64,000 bases of DNA. Source: Olsenella sp. kh2p3 (GTDB lineage Bacteria; Actinomycetota; Coriobacteriia; Coriobacteriales; Atopobiaceae). This document shows, piece by piece, positions 37,565-45,708 of this stretch (its first letter is position 1; each line of letters starts with the position of its first letter). The notes beneath the pieces were generated by a model, which saw only the letters and a program-made list of their open reading frames with translations, was not told the DNA's origin and did not search any database. Both the position numbers and the translations under genes were made by a program. Location of the stretch: contig FPKD01000008.1 of assembly GCA_900119625.1 (NCBI GenBank), positions 1 to 64,000 on the forward strand, given 5' to 3'.

Positions 37565-38446
37565 ATGAAACATGAAGAGACATTCACTTGGAATGGCATC
37601 GGAGCCGGAATCACGATTTACGAGCCCGACGAAACCCCGAGTGGCTCTCAACAAATGGACCTTTCTCGTTCGCTAATCCTATACTTTCATGGCGGAGGAC
37701 TCCTCTATGGGGAGCGGAAAGACTTGCCACGGCCCTACGTAGACGCCTTTCTTGCACGCGGATGCAAACTTGCACTTGCCGACTATCCGCTTGCACCCGA
37801 ATCATCGCTCCGCGACATCAGCACCTATGTCGACGAACTTTGGCGATGGGTTACGGACGCCCTGGCACCGCGTCTCGGAACTGAACAGACTTTCATTTTT
37901 GGGCGGTCTGCGGGAGCGTATCTCGCGCTGACCCTTGCATCTCGAATAGTGCAATCCGGATCGGCCCGTCCAACGGGTGTCATCGACTTCTACGGCTACG
38001 GAGACATGTGCGACTCACGTCTCGCTGCCCCATCAAAGCACTACCAGAAGTACTCGCCAATCTCGGCAGACACGATTGGCGACATCGTGGAACACGCGCC
38101 CGTAACGTCTGGTCCAATGAGCAAACGGTACCTGCTCTACGTATACGCAAGGCAGAACGGATGTTGGCAGTCCATGCTTGGCCTGCAGCCAAATACGGGA
38201 GACCCATATGCCCTGACGGCATCGAGACTATCCAGCATGCCTCCAGTTTTCTATGCAGCATCTACCGGAGACGAAGACGTGCCGTACACAGTATCCAAGT
38301 CACTCGCACGGGCACTTCACGCAAAGATGTTCACTGCCTATGGGCTTGAGCATGATTTCGATAGAGACACCAGCATACCTGTTGGTCTTGAGGCCTACGA
38401 GAAGTGCCTGGATTGGATGGAGGGGCTCGCACGGGACGGGGAATAA
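37565..38446 (+). CDS. Alpha/beta hydrolase (HGGG-type esterase/lipase family)
   Basis: 293 aa. Oxyanion-hole motif FHGGGLLYG, nucleophile elbow GRSAGAYLA, likely acid in TGDEDVPYT and His in GLEHDFD complete a catalytic triad of the hormone-sensitive-lipase-like type. No signal peptide, so cytosolic. Start at 37565 has GGGAG upstream and lies 31 bp past pucR, so the two are probably co-transcribed. Its role in the carbamoyl pathway is open: it may hydrolyse an ester or amide precursor (inference). Confidence 0.85.
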   Translation: MKHEETFTWNGIGAGITIYEPDETPSGSQQMDLSRSLILYFHGGGLLYGERKDLPRPYVDAFLARGCKLALADYPLAPESSLRDISTYVDELWRWVTDALAPRLGTEQTFIFGRSAGAYLALTLASRIVQSGSARPTGVIDFYGYGDMCDSRLAAPSKHYQKYSPISADTIGDIVEHAPVTSGPMSKRYLLYVYARQNGCWQSMLGLQPNTGDPYALTASRLSSMPPVFYAASTGDEDVPYTVSKSLARALHAKMFTAYGLEHDFDRDTSIPVGLEAYEKCLDWMEGLARDGE

Positions 38447-38466
38447 ACTCCCCCCGTCCCCCGCCC

Positions 38467-39120
38467 CTACTGCGCCGCGCGCATTGACGCCTGCTCGGGA
38501 GAGACCTCGACCTCGCCGCCAAGCTCGTTTCTCACCGTGGCACGCCCCCACACGTCGACACCCGCAAGGGTGCCCCGCATGGCCACGCGGCCGTTGGGAT
38601 ACACCAGCTCGACAGGCTTGCCCATAAGCGCCACGCGGTCGAAGTAGTCCGAGAGCACCGGCGCAAGCGGACCCGCAACGGCACGGCCGGCACCCACGGC
38701 AGCGGCCCACGCGTCCACACGGGCGAGAATGGCGCTGCACACGGTGTCTGCGACCTGCTCGTCTGTCGGCAGCGCATCCGCGTGCGCGCCGCCCGCGACG
38801 TCGAACGAGAGCGAGCACACCACGAACATGCCCTCGGCGTACCCAGCGCTGGTCCGCACGCGCGCAACCAGGCCCGCACCGTCCTCGCGAACCACGTCCG
38901 CCGGCCAGCCAATGCCCACGCCGGCAATGCCCAGCTGCTCAAGCCCCTCGCAGGCGCCAAGCGCCGCAACGTAGGGCACGCCAGAGAGGCTCCCCATACC
39001 AACCTGCGGCCGCAGCACGCAGGCAAGCTCAAGCTCCCCCTCCTCGCGATGCGAGAAGAGCTCGCCGTGCGGCGCGCCCTCGCGCGCACGCTCCAAGGCC
39101 TGCTCGGCAGCTACTCCCAT
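38467..39120 (-). CDS. Degenerate BirA/LplA-like protein
   Basis: 217 aa. The middle (about 40-110) resembles the catalytic core of biotin protein ligase: YVAALGACEGLEQLG, IGWPADVV (family KWPNDV) and a following G-LVAR (family AGILVE). The final 50 residues (VELVYPNGRVAMRGTLAGVDVWGRATV) look like the SH3-like C-terminal domain of BirA. The biotin-adenylate loop GRGRxGR is absent and the catalytic Lys of KWPND is Gly, so ligase activity is doubtful. ATG at 39120 has GGGAG upstream and overlaps folP-folK by 10 bp. It may be a non-catalytic effector protein. Confidence 0.6.
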   Translation of the reverse strand: MGVAAEQALERAREGAPHGELFSHREEGELELACVLRPQVGMGSLSGVPYVAALGACEGLEQLGIAGVGIGWPADVVREDGAGLVARVRTSAGYAEGMFVVCSLSFDVAGGAHADALPTDEQVADTVCSAILARVDAWAAAVGAGRAVAGPLAPVLSDYFDRVALMGKPVELVYPNGRVAMRGTLAGVDVWGRATVRNELGGEVEVSPEQASMRAAQ

Positions 39121-40553
39121 ACGATCTCCCCAAGGTCATCAGTCACGTGGCCAACGCGATCGTCCGGGTCAACCACGTTCACGCCGGAATGGCGCAGGAA
39201 GCGCACAGGGTCGTGCATGAGGTCCTCCATGGGCACCAGCACAAAGTCGCGCTCGCCAAGGCCCGGGTGCGGCAGCGTGAGGCGCCTGCCCGCATGGGTC
39301 TCGCCCTCGACCCACACCAGGTCGCAGTCGATGGTGCGCGGGCCGTGGCCAGCCTCCTCCGGGTTGCGCTCGCGGCCCAGGGCGTCCTCCACGGCAAGCA
39401 GCTGCCCCATGAGCACCAGGGGGTGCAGCTCGGTGCGAATCTCGGCTACGGCGTCCGCAACCGGCGTCTTTATGCCGTAGGCAGGCTCCGTCTCGTACGC
39501 GTGGCTCACCGAGACCACACAGGTAAGCGGGATGTCATCGATCATCTGGACCGCACGGGTGATGTTGGCGAGACGGTCGCCCACGTTGGACCCAAGCGCC
39601 ACAAAGCCCTGGCGGGAATCCTTGTGCGAGACGGCCCAGAACGCGTTCACGGCCTGCGCCGTGCCGGCAACGTCGTGAACGCGCAGGATGCGTGCGCCGT
39701 TCTGAATGGAGGAGATGCAGATGCCGTACGTGGCGGGGTCCATCTGGCCCGGCTGCGCGGCACCAGCAATGGCACCCACGAAGCGCCTGCGCGAGACCGC
39801 CGCAAGCAGCGGGTAGCCCATCGACGCCATGGAGCGCGTGGCGCGCTGGATGACCACGTCCTCATCGGCAAACTTGTCGAAGCCCGCGCCCGGGTCAAGG
39901 CAGATACGGTCGTGCGCAACACCCGCGCGCATGAGGGTGCGCGCCTGGTCGCCGAGAAACCCCATCACCTGGCGCATGATGGGCGCCTCGTCCGGCAGCG
40001 TGAAACGGTGCTGCGAGGTCATGGGGCGCGGCGCTGCCGAGCGCGTGGGGCGCGAGTCGTCGAGAAGAACCTCGCGGCGCGGCGCGTGCGAGCCAAGTCC
40101 CGCATGCTCCCAATGCATGACAACGCAGCCGCAGTCGGTCTCGGCAGCAACCTGCACCATGTCCGGGTTGGTGAAGCCAGTGGCGTCGTTCACGATCGAG
40201 GCCCCAAGGCGCACGCACATCTTGGCGACGTCCGGATGGGTTGTGTTCACCGAGACAATCGCACCCTCGGCAACCAGCGCGCGAATCACGGGCACCACGC
40301 GCTCGGCCTCATCGTTGGAGGCAAGCGGCTCCTGGCCGGGGACCACGGGCGCAGCCCCCACGTCGATAATATCCGCGCCCTCGTCAAGCATCTCGAGGCC
40401 ACGCTCGGCGGCGGCCTTGGTGTCGACGCCACCCTTGCCGTCCGGGAAGGCCTCTGGGGTCAAGTCGAGAATGCCCATGATGCGCGGGCGCGCGAGCGAG
40501 AGCTCGTGCGAGCCGACGAGCCAGGTTGCATAGTTCTCTCGGAGCACAGACAT
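39111..40553 (-). CDS. Fused dihydropteroate synthase-like / HPPK protein
   Basis: 480 aa. Residues 1-308 are a DHPS (FolP) TIM-barrel: IMGILDLTPEAFPDG, INDATGF-like VNDATGF, LDPGAGFDKF, SRRRFVG and RVHDV. Residues 314-480 are HPPK (FolK): VALGSNVGDRLANI, AYETEP, RTIDCDLVWVEG and LPHPGLGERDFVLVP, all intact. The HPPK half is convincing. In the DHPS half several key positions differ from the family: the LNVTP Asn is Asp, the STRPG loop is replaced by APVVPG, and the SRKSF Lys is Arg. ATG at 40553 has GGAGG upstream. Confidence 0.88.
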   Translation of the reverse strand: MSVLRENYATWLVGSHELSLARPRIMGILDLTPEAFPDGKGGVDTKAAAERGLEMLDEGADIIDVGAAPVVPGQEPLASNDEAERVVPVIRALVAEGAIVSVNTTHPDVAKMCVRLGASIVNDATGFTNPDMVQVAAETDCGCVVMHWEHAGLGSHAPRREVLLDDSRPTRSAAPRPMTSQHRFTLPDEAPIMRQVMGFLGDQARTLMRAGVAHDRICLDPGAGFDKFADEDVVIQRATRSMASMGYPLLAAVSRRRFVGAIAGAAQPGQMDPATYGICISSIQNGARILRVHDVAGTAQAVNAFWAVSHKDSRQGFVALGSNVGDRLANITRAVQMIDDIPLTCVVSVSHAYETEPAYGIKTPVADAVAEIRTELHPLVLMGQLLAVEDALGRERNPEEAGHGPRTIDCDLVWVEGETHAGRRLTLPHPGLGERDFVLVPMEDLMHDPVRFLRHSGVNVVDPDDRVGHVTDDLGEIVWE

Positions 40554-40764
40554 CGACCTCCCGTTGACGGCGCCGCGCGAGAGCGCGACGGGGGCGGCAC
40601 GCGCCGCCTCGCATTCAGGATATTGTAGCGTGTGGCTTTGGCCCCTTGCGGACGGCCGGGCCGAGGGGGAAATAACCCCACCAGCGGCGGCGCCTGGCGC
40701 TGGAGCGCAGCCGGGCGGCCCGCCGGGCCCCAGTGCTCGCCGGGCCCAGAGCGCGCCGGGCACC
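40554..40764. other. Intergenic, GC-rich
   Basis: 211 bp between the sirtuin stop and the folP-folK start. A TACAAT-like -10 on the minus strand (40622-40627) may drive folP-folK. No other feature. Confidence 0.35.
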
Positions 40765-41508
40765 CTAGAAGTCGAACGCCTTTGCAATGTCACAGGCGCA
40801 CACCAGGTTGGCAGCACCGTCCTGCGGCGTGGGCTGCTTGTTCACGATCACGAGGTCGTCACCCTGGAAGTACTGCACAAGGCCCGCCGCAGGATACACC
40901 ACGAGCGAGGTCCCGCCCACGATGAGCATGTCGCAAGATTGAATGGCCTCGGCCGCGCCAATCAGGGTCTTCTCGTCGAGCGACTCTCCGTAGAGCACCA
41001 CATCGGGCTTGATGCGGCCACCGCACTCCTCGCAATGTGGCACGCCCGTGGTGCCCATGATCCATTCGGCCGAGTACACGTGCCCGCAGCTCTGGCACAC
41101 GTTGCGGTGCACCGAGCCATGCAGCTCGTAGACGCGCTTGGAGCCCGCCGCCTGGTGCAGGCCGTCGATGTTCTGCGTGACCACGGCCGTGAGCTTGCCC
41201 TCGCGCTCGAGCTCGGCCAGCTTGTAGTGCGCCTGGTTGGGCTTGGCCCCCAGGGCAATCATCCGCGTGCGGTAGAAGTCAAAGAACTCCTCGGTGTGCG
41301 TGAGGTAGAACTCGTGGCTCAGCATCTCCTCGGGCGGGTACTTGAACTTCTGGTGGTACAGGCCGTCCTCGCTCCGGAAGTCGGGTATGCCGCTCGCCGT
41401 TGAGACCCCCGCTCCGCCAAAGAACACCACGCGCTTGGCGCGCCCGATTCTCTCGGCCAGCTCTTGGGCTGCCTCGCGCGCATCAGAGACCACCTTTGCA
41501 CCCGACAT
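40765..41508 (-). CDS. cobB: NAD-dependent protein deacylase (sirtuin)
   Basis: 247 aa. It removes acyl groups from lysines using NAD+. Motifs: FFGGAGVSTASGIPDFRS, TQNIDGLHQAAG with catalytic His in YELHGSV, and four zinc cysteines (CQSC, CEEC). Ala/Tyr/Arg choice for deacetylase versus desuccinylase: YRTRM is present, suggesting a class III-like (SIRT5) preference, weakly supported. Start at 41508 has GGGAG seven bases upstream. Confidence 0.95.
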   Translation of the reverse strand: MSGAKVVSDAREAAQELAERIGRAKRVVFFGGAGVSTASGIPDFRSEDGLYHQKFKYPPEEMLSHEFYLTHTEEFFDFYRTRMIALGAKPNQAHYKLAELEREGKLTAVVTQNIDGLHQAAGSKRVYELHGSVHRNVCQSCGHVYSAEWIMGTTGVPHCEECGGRIKPDVVLYGESLDEKTLIGAAEAIQSCDMLIVGGTSLVVYPAAGLVQYFQGDDLVIVNKQPTPQDGAANLVCACDIAKAFDF

Positions 41509-41574
41509 GGCGTACTCCCTCGACGAATGGGTAGAAGAACAATTCCGATGCTAGCACCGAGAGGAGTGGTTTCC

Positions 41575-42591
41575 ATGACCGACCAGCCACAACGCGAGGA
41601 TGACACTGCCGAGCGCACGGCCGAGAAGCCCCAGGCCACCCAGCCCGAGAGCGCCACCGCAGAGGTTAAGGAGACGACGCCGGAGCCAGCTGCCCCTCTC
41701 GCACCCCTCGAGAACAACGTGCACGACTGCGCCCTGGTGATCGAGGGTGGCGCTATGCGTGCAAGCTATGTTTCTGGCCTGGTGAACGTTCTGCTCGAGC
41801 AGGGCATCTACTTTGACTACGTCTGCGGCATCTCGGCCGGCTCGACCGTCGCCACCAACTACGTCTCGCGCGACATGGTGCGCACCAAGCGCTCGTTCGT
41901 GGACTTTGCGGCAAACCCCCAGATGGGAGGCATGAAGTCGTTCCTCAACCGGCACGGCTTCTTCAACGCAGACTATGACTACCTGGGCTGCATCGAGGAT
42001 GGCTCGATGCCGTTTGACTGGCAGACGTTCCAGGCCAACCCGGCGCGCGTGCGCATCCAGGCGTTCCAGCGCGACACCGGGCGCACCGTTGTGTGGGGGC
42101 GCGACCACATGCAGACGCTCGAGGACCTCATGGCATGCGTACGGGCAAGCTCCACCATGCCGGGCATCATGAAGCCCATCGAGGTAGACGGCCAGGTCAT
42201 GCTCGACGGGTCACTGGGCGCAGGCGCGGGCCTTCCCAACCACATCGCCGAGGACGACGGCTTCGAGAAGCTCTTTGTCATCACCTCTCGCCCCGCGGGG
42301 TACCGCAAGTACGAACTCTCTGCCGTCAAGCGCCGTGGCGTCATCCGCATGATGAAGGACCACCCCTATGCGAGAAACGCCATGCTCACGCGGCCCGAGC
42401 GCTACAACGAGGAGCTTGCGCACCTGGAGGAGCTGGAGAAGTCCGGCCGCGCGCTGGTGGTGAGGCCGCGCGAGATGCCCGTCTCGCGCACCACCCGCGA
42501 CGTCAAGGAGCTCGAGCACGCCTACCTGCTTGGGCACGAGCAGGGCATCGCCGAGCTGCCGCGCTGGCGCGAGTTCCTGTTTGGCGAGTAG
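41575..42591 (+). CDS. Patatin-like phospholipase, copy 1
   Basis: 338 aa. After a 48-residue acidic, Pro/Glu/Thr-rich N-terminus comes a patatin domain: LVIEGGAMRASYVSGL (oxyanion Gly-rich loop), GISAGS with the nucleophile Ser about 88, and the Asp dyad partner in MLDGSLGAG (usual DGG/DGA). The C-terminus EHAYLLGHEQG is shared with the next gene. Cytosolic lipid acyl hydrolase of the YjjU type is expected. ATG at 41575 has AGGAG upstream. Confidence 0.9.
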   Translation: MTDQPQREDDTAERTAEKPQATQPESATAEVKETTPEPAAPLAPLENNVHDCALVIEGGAMRASYVSGLVNVLLEQGIYFDYVCGISAGSTVATNYVSRDMVRTKRSFVDFAANPQMGGMKSFLNRHGFFNADYDYLGCIEDGSMPFDWQTFQANPARVRIQAFQRDTGRTVVWGRDHMQTLEDLMACVRASSTMPGIMKPIEVDGQVMLDGSLGAGAGLPNHIAEDDGFEKLFVITSRPAGYRKYELSAVKRRGVIRMMKDHPYARNAMLTRPERYNEELAHLEELEKSGRALVVRPREMPVSRTTRDVKELEHAYLLGHEQGIAELPRWREFLFGE

Positions 42592-42703
42592 GACGTAGGG
42601 CTAGGGCTCCCAGTCCGACAGCGCGGAGGCGCTCGTCCTCGTAGCGCCGTGTTTCTCGCCCCGTGGTGCTGGGGGTTCTCGCCCAACCACCCCGGGCCTC
42701 CCC

Positions 42704-42727
42704 TATAATCCAGACGGTAAAACGTCT
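42704..42727 (+). promoter_or_regulatory. Possible promoter of the second patatin gene
   Basis: Consensus TATAAT (42704-42709) 33 bp upstream of the ATG, followed by an AGACG - 6 - CGTCT inverted repeat (42712-42727). No clear -35. Confidence 0.5.
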
Positions 42728-42741
42728 TATGGGAGGCCCTG

Positions 42742-43632
42742 ATGGAGCTTAAGAGCAACGTCTTTAATTGCGCGCTGTGCTTCGAGGGGGGCGGCTACCG
42801 CGCTAGCTACACCGCGGGGTTTGCCAACGTCCTGCTCGAGAATCGTGTGTACTTTGATTTTGTCTGTGGGATCTCGGCGGGTGCCAGCCACACGGTCGAC
42901 TACCTGAGCCGCGACCAGACACGCGTACGCGACGCCTTTATCGCCCTGGCGGACCAGCGCCCCAAGGCGGGCGGCGTGCGCTCGATGCTCATGGGGCACG
43001 GCTACTTCAACGCAGACTACGACTATGTGGGTGCGGCGCTCGAGGGCTACATGCCCTTTGACTTTAGGGCCTTTGCTGCCAACCCCGCGCGGCTGGCCAT
43101 CCAGAGCTTCGAGGCGGACACGGGCAAGTCCGTGGTGTGGGACAAGTCCGTCATGGGCGCGGCCATCCCCATGATGGAGCACGTGCGCGCCAGCTCAACG
43201 CTTCCTGGCGTCATGAAGCCCATCGAGGTAGACGGCCACGTGATGTACGACGGCGGCCTGGGCGAGGGCGCGGGGCTCCCCACGCATATGGCCGAGGACG
43301 CAGGCTTTGAGCGCCTGGTCATGGTGTGCACGCGGCCGGCGGGCTATCGCAAGGTGGCGCCCACAAACCGCGAGCTGAGGGTCTACCACGTAGTCTCGCA
43401 CGGCAACGAGGCCGTTGAGGCGGCGCTTGCCACGCGCTGGCAGCGCTACAACGACGCGATGGATCACCTGGAGCGCCTTGAGCGCGAGGGGCGCGCATGG
43501 GTCTTCAGGCCGGACGTGATGCCCGTGCGCTCCACCACCATCGACAGGCCCAAGCTCGAGGAGTCCTACGCCATGGGACACGAGCAGGCCGAGAGGGACT
43601 TCCCGCGCATGATGGAGTGGCTCCGCGGATAG
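42742..43632 (+). CDS. Patatin-like phospholipase, copy 2
   Basis: 296 aa paralog of the preceding gene without its acidic N-terminal extension. CFEGGGYRASYTAGF, GISAGA (Ser about 45) and MYDGGLGEGAGLP give a complete Ser-Asp dyad. It shares HGYFNADYDY (copy 1 HGFFNADYDY), MKPIEVDG and the C-terminal GHEQ. GGGAGG lies seven bases upstream of the ATG. Confidence 0.92.
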   Translation: MELKSNVFNCALCFEGGGYRASYTAGFANVLLENRVYFDFVCGISAGASHTVDYLSRDQTRVRDAFIALADQRPKAGGVRSMLMGHGYFNADYDYVGAALEGYMPFDFRAFAANPARLAIQSFEADTGKSVVWDKSVMGAAIPMMEHVRASSTLPGVMKPIEVDGHVMYDGGLGEGAGLPTHMAEDAGFERLVMVCTRPAGYRKVAPTNRELRVYHVVSHGNEAVEAALATRWQRYNDAMDHLERLEREGRAWVFRPDVMPVRSTTIDRPKLEESYAMGHEQAERDFPRMMEWLRG

Positions 43633-43648
43633 CAGGGCGGGGTCGACG

Positions 43649-44146
43649 CTAGGCGTCCTCCGCACCTACAAGCGCGAGCAGATCTGCCGGGCACAGTGCC
43701 GGCACGGGGGCGTGGCGGAGTAGGGCCTGGTCCGAGGTCACGAGCCAGTCTGCCTTCGAACGGGTTACTGCTGCCATGACCAGGCAATCCTCGACATCGT
43801 GGTGTACACGCAGGTAGCGTTCGGCAAGCCAGAGGTCGGATTCATCTGCCCCAACAGCCGTGGCAATGGTCCGCAGGTTTGCCAAGCAGTCCAGCGAGAA
43901 ATCCCTAGCAACGGCCGCGGTCTCTTGGTCCACCTGACGTCCCATGCACCTGAACTGCTCTTTTGCGCTTGCCTGTAGAACGTACGCAAGGTCCTGGAGC
44001 GAGCCCATCGCATAGAGTAGATGAACCTCCGCCTGCTGGGCATACGTGAGCAGGCGCGTGGCATCTTCATGCCCCATCCTAAACGGCAGGTAGTTGTCGA
44101 GCCAGACGTTGGTGTCTAGCAATAGTGCCTGTGGTGATGTGCTCAC
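43649..44146 (-). CDS. PIN-domain toxin
   Basis: 165 aa. PIN-fold ribonuclease: LLLDTNVWLDNYL (first acidic residue), a middle ERYLRVHHDVEDCLVMAAV (acidic cluster with the conserved DxxxxAA-like pattern) and LVTSDQALL. GTG start overlaps the antitoxin stop by 4 bp. Acts as an endoribonuclease toxin in a type II pair. Confidence 0.88.
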   Translation of the reverse strand: MSTSPQALLLDTNVWLDNYLPFRMGHEDATRLLTYAQQAEVHLLYAMGSLQDLAYVLQASAKEQFRCMGRQVDQETAAVARDFSLDCLANLRTIATAVGADESDLWLAERYLRVHHDVEDCLVMAAVTRSKADWLVTSDQALLRHAPVPALCPADLLALVGAEDA

Positions 44147-44520
44147 TGAGCATCGCCGCCAAAGCGCTCGAGCAGCTCCTTCTCGAGCAGCTCTGCATCC
44201 GAACTGCGCGGGCCGACGTTCACCATAGAAGCACTAGCATCCAGGCCCAAACGAGCACAGGCGGCCGAAAAGAGTCCCCATCCCTGACTGAGGGGGTTCT
44301 CGTCGCTACTTGCTCCTGCGTGCGCCGGTGATGCGGCGCTGGAGGCGAAGAGTTTCTCGAGGGCATTGATGCCCGCAGGCCCAGACGCCGCAAGCCTCCA
44401 CACGGTGCGCACTGCCTGGGTTGGGCTCACGCCCATAGCTGCCAGACCAGCATCGCCGGCATCTCTCAGTGGCTTATCCATGCGGACGTTGACCTGCACG
44501 GATACCGCGGTGTTTGACAT
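44143..44520 (-). CDS. RelB/DinJ-like antitoxin
   Basis: 125 aa. N-terminal SVQVNVRMDKPLRDAGDAGLAAMGVSPTQAVR resembles the ribbon-helix-helix of RelB/DinJ. The C-terminal half (EKLFASSAASPAH... LLEKELLERFGG) is the likely toxin-binding part. Pairing a RelB/DinJ-type antitoxin with a PIN toxin is a mixed combination. ATG at 44520 has GGAGG five bases upstream. Confidence 0.85.
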   Translation of the reverse strand: MSNTAVSVQVNVRMDKPLRDAGDAGLAAMGVSPTQAVRTVWRLAASGPAGINALEKLFASSAASPAHAGASSDENPLSQGWGLFSAACARLGLDASASMVNVGPRSSDAELLEKELLERFGGDAQ

Positions 44521-44549
44521 ACGCACCTCCAGTATCTAGATTGATAGAC

Positions 44550-44558
44550 AGTATAGCA
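44550..44558 (-). promoter_or_regulatory. Extended -10 promoter of the PIN toxin-antitoxin operon
   Basis: Minus strand TG-C-TATACT, 30 bp upstream of the antitoxin start; a TTCAAC 18 bp further upstream is a weak -35. Confidence 0.55.
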
Positions 44559-44671
44559 CATTGCGCTGCACCAGTTGAACTGCCCATATGTGCTACGCTC
44601 TGAGAAGCATTTACGCTACCAGACAAACCCGCGCGGCCATGCGCCGCACGTATCGCAAAAGAGGGCACATC

Positions 44672-45454
44672 ATGGCAGACACCACCCGCAGCCTGCGCTT
44701 TGTTTCATGGAACGTCAACGGCCTGCGCGCCGTACTCAAGAAGGAGCCCAGCTTCACCCAGATCTTCGACACGCTGGGCGCAGATATCTTTGCTGTACAG
44801 GAGACCAAGCTTCAGGAGGGCCAGGTCGAGCTCGACCTCCCCGGCTACCACCAGTACTGGAGCTACGCCGAGCGCAAGGGCTACTCGGGCACTGCCGTCT
44901 TCACGCGAGAGGAGCCGCTGCAGGTCGTGCGCACGATCGGCTCGCCCGTGGCGGACAACGAGGGCCGCGTGTGCGCGCTCGAGTTTCCCAAGCTGTGGTT
45001 TGTTGACGTGTACACGCCCAACTCAAAGAACGGCCTCGCGCGCCTGGACGAGCGCATGGAGTGGGACGCGCGCTACCGCGACTTCCTGGCCGAGCTTGCG
45101 CGTGACAAGCCGGTTGTAACCTGCGGCGACTTCAACGTGGCGCACGAGGAGATCGACCTTGCCCGCCCGGACGACAACCACGAGAGCGCTGGTTTCTCGG
45201 ACGCCGAGCGTGAGAGCTTCACCAAGCTGCTTGAGAGCGGGCTTGTGGACACGTTCCGCGAGCGCCACCCCGACCTGGCCGGCGCGTACAGCTGGTGGAG
45301 CTATCGCATGCGCGCCCGCGAGCGGGGCATCGGCTGGCGCATCGACTACTTCCTGGTTTCTCCGCAGCTCATGCCCAAGGTGACCGGCACGGCCATTCTC
45401 GACAATGTGTACGGCTCTGACCACTGCCCCATCGAGCTGGAGTTGGAGCTGTAG
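44672..45454 (+). CDS. xth: Exodeoxyribonuclease III
   Basis: 260 aa AP endonuclease/3'-5' exonuclease for base excision repair. Motifs: FVSWNVNGLRA, VQETKLQE (metal Glu), VYTPNS, CGDFNVAHEEIDLA, SWWSYRMRAR and the catalytic GSDHCPIELE. The PNSKNGLARLDERMEWDAR segment is typical of the ExoA/Xth subfamily of Gram-positives. Start at 44672 is preceded by GAGGG. Confidence 0.96.
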   Translation: MADTTRSLRFVSWNVNGLRAVLKKEPSFTQIFDTLGADIFAVQETKLQEGQVELDLPGYHQYWSYAERKGYSGTAVFTREEPLQVVRTIGSPVADNEGRVCALEFPKLWFVDVYTPNSKNGLARLDERMEWDARYRDFLAELARDKPVVTCGDFNVAHEEIDLARPDDNHESAGFSDAERESFTKLLESGLVDTFRERHPDLAGAYSWWSYRMRARERGIGWRIDYFLVSPQLMPKVTGTAILDNVYGSDHCPIELELEL

Positions 45455-45708
45455 GGCCGGGCGGTGTTCCTGATAACCATTAATTGGGTCTGAATGACGT
45501 CCTAGCGCGGGCCTTGCGTCTGTGTGCGAGGCTCCCGCGCGCTATTGAGAATAAATTGGACATTTTGGCCGTGCAATACGCCGTTATGTGTCGATTTCCT
45601 TCTCAACAGCAACCGTGGATGCGGCAGCAGGGTCCGCGGAGACGAACGGAGCACCGGCGAGCCGGACAGCCACGCCGCCATGCCCGGACCCGGCGCCGGG
45701 TCCGGCCC
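45455..45708. other. xth-feoB convergent intergenic region with hairpins
   Basis: 254 bp. A long imperfect stem (about 45504-45544, TAGCGCGGG... to ...CCCGCGCGCTA) and a 22-bp perfect palindrome (45684-45705) lie here. Both may end the convergent transcripts. No gene seen. Confidence 0.5.
45684..45705. terminator. 22-bp perfect palindrome after feoB
   Basis: CCGGACCCGG followed by its mirror complement, starting 4 bp past the feoB stop. Very GC-rich stem without a U-run, so it may act as a processing site or weak terminator. Confidence 0.45.

Noticed and set aside
40554..40817. N-terminal extension of the folP-folK fusion
   Set aside because: The extra 88 residues are Ala/Gly/Pro-rich, run into the sirtuin gene, and the ATG at 40553 has its own GGAGG.
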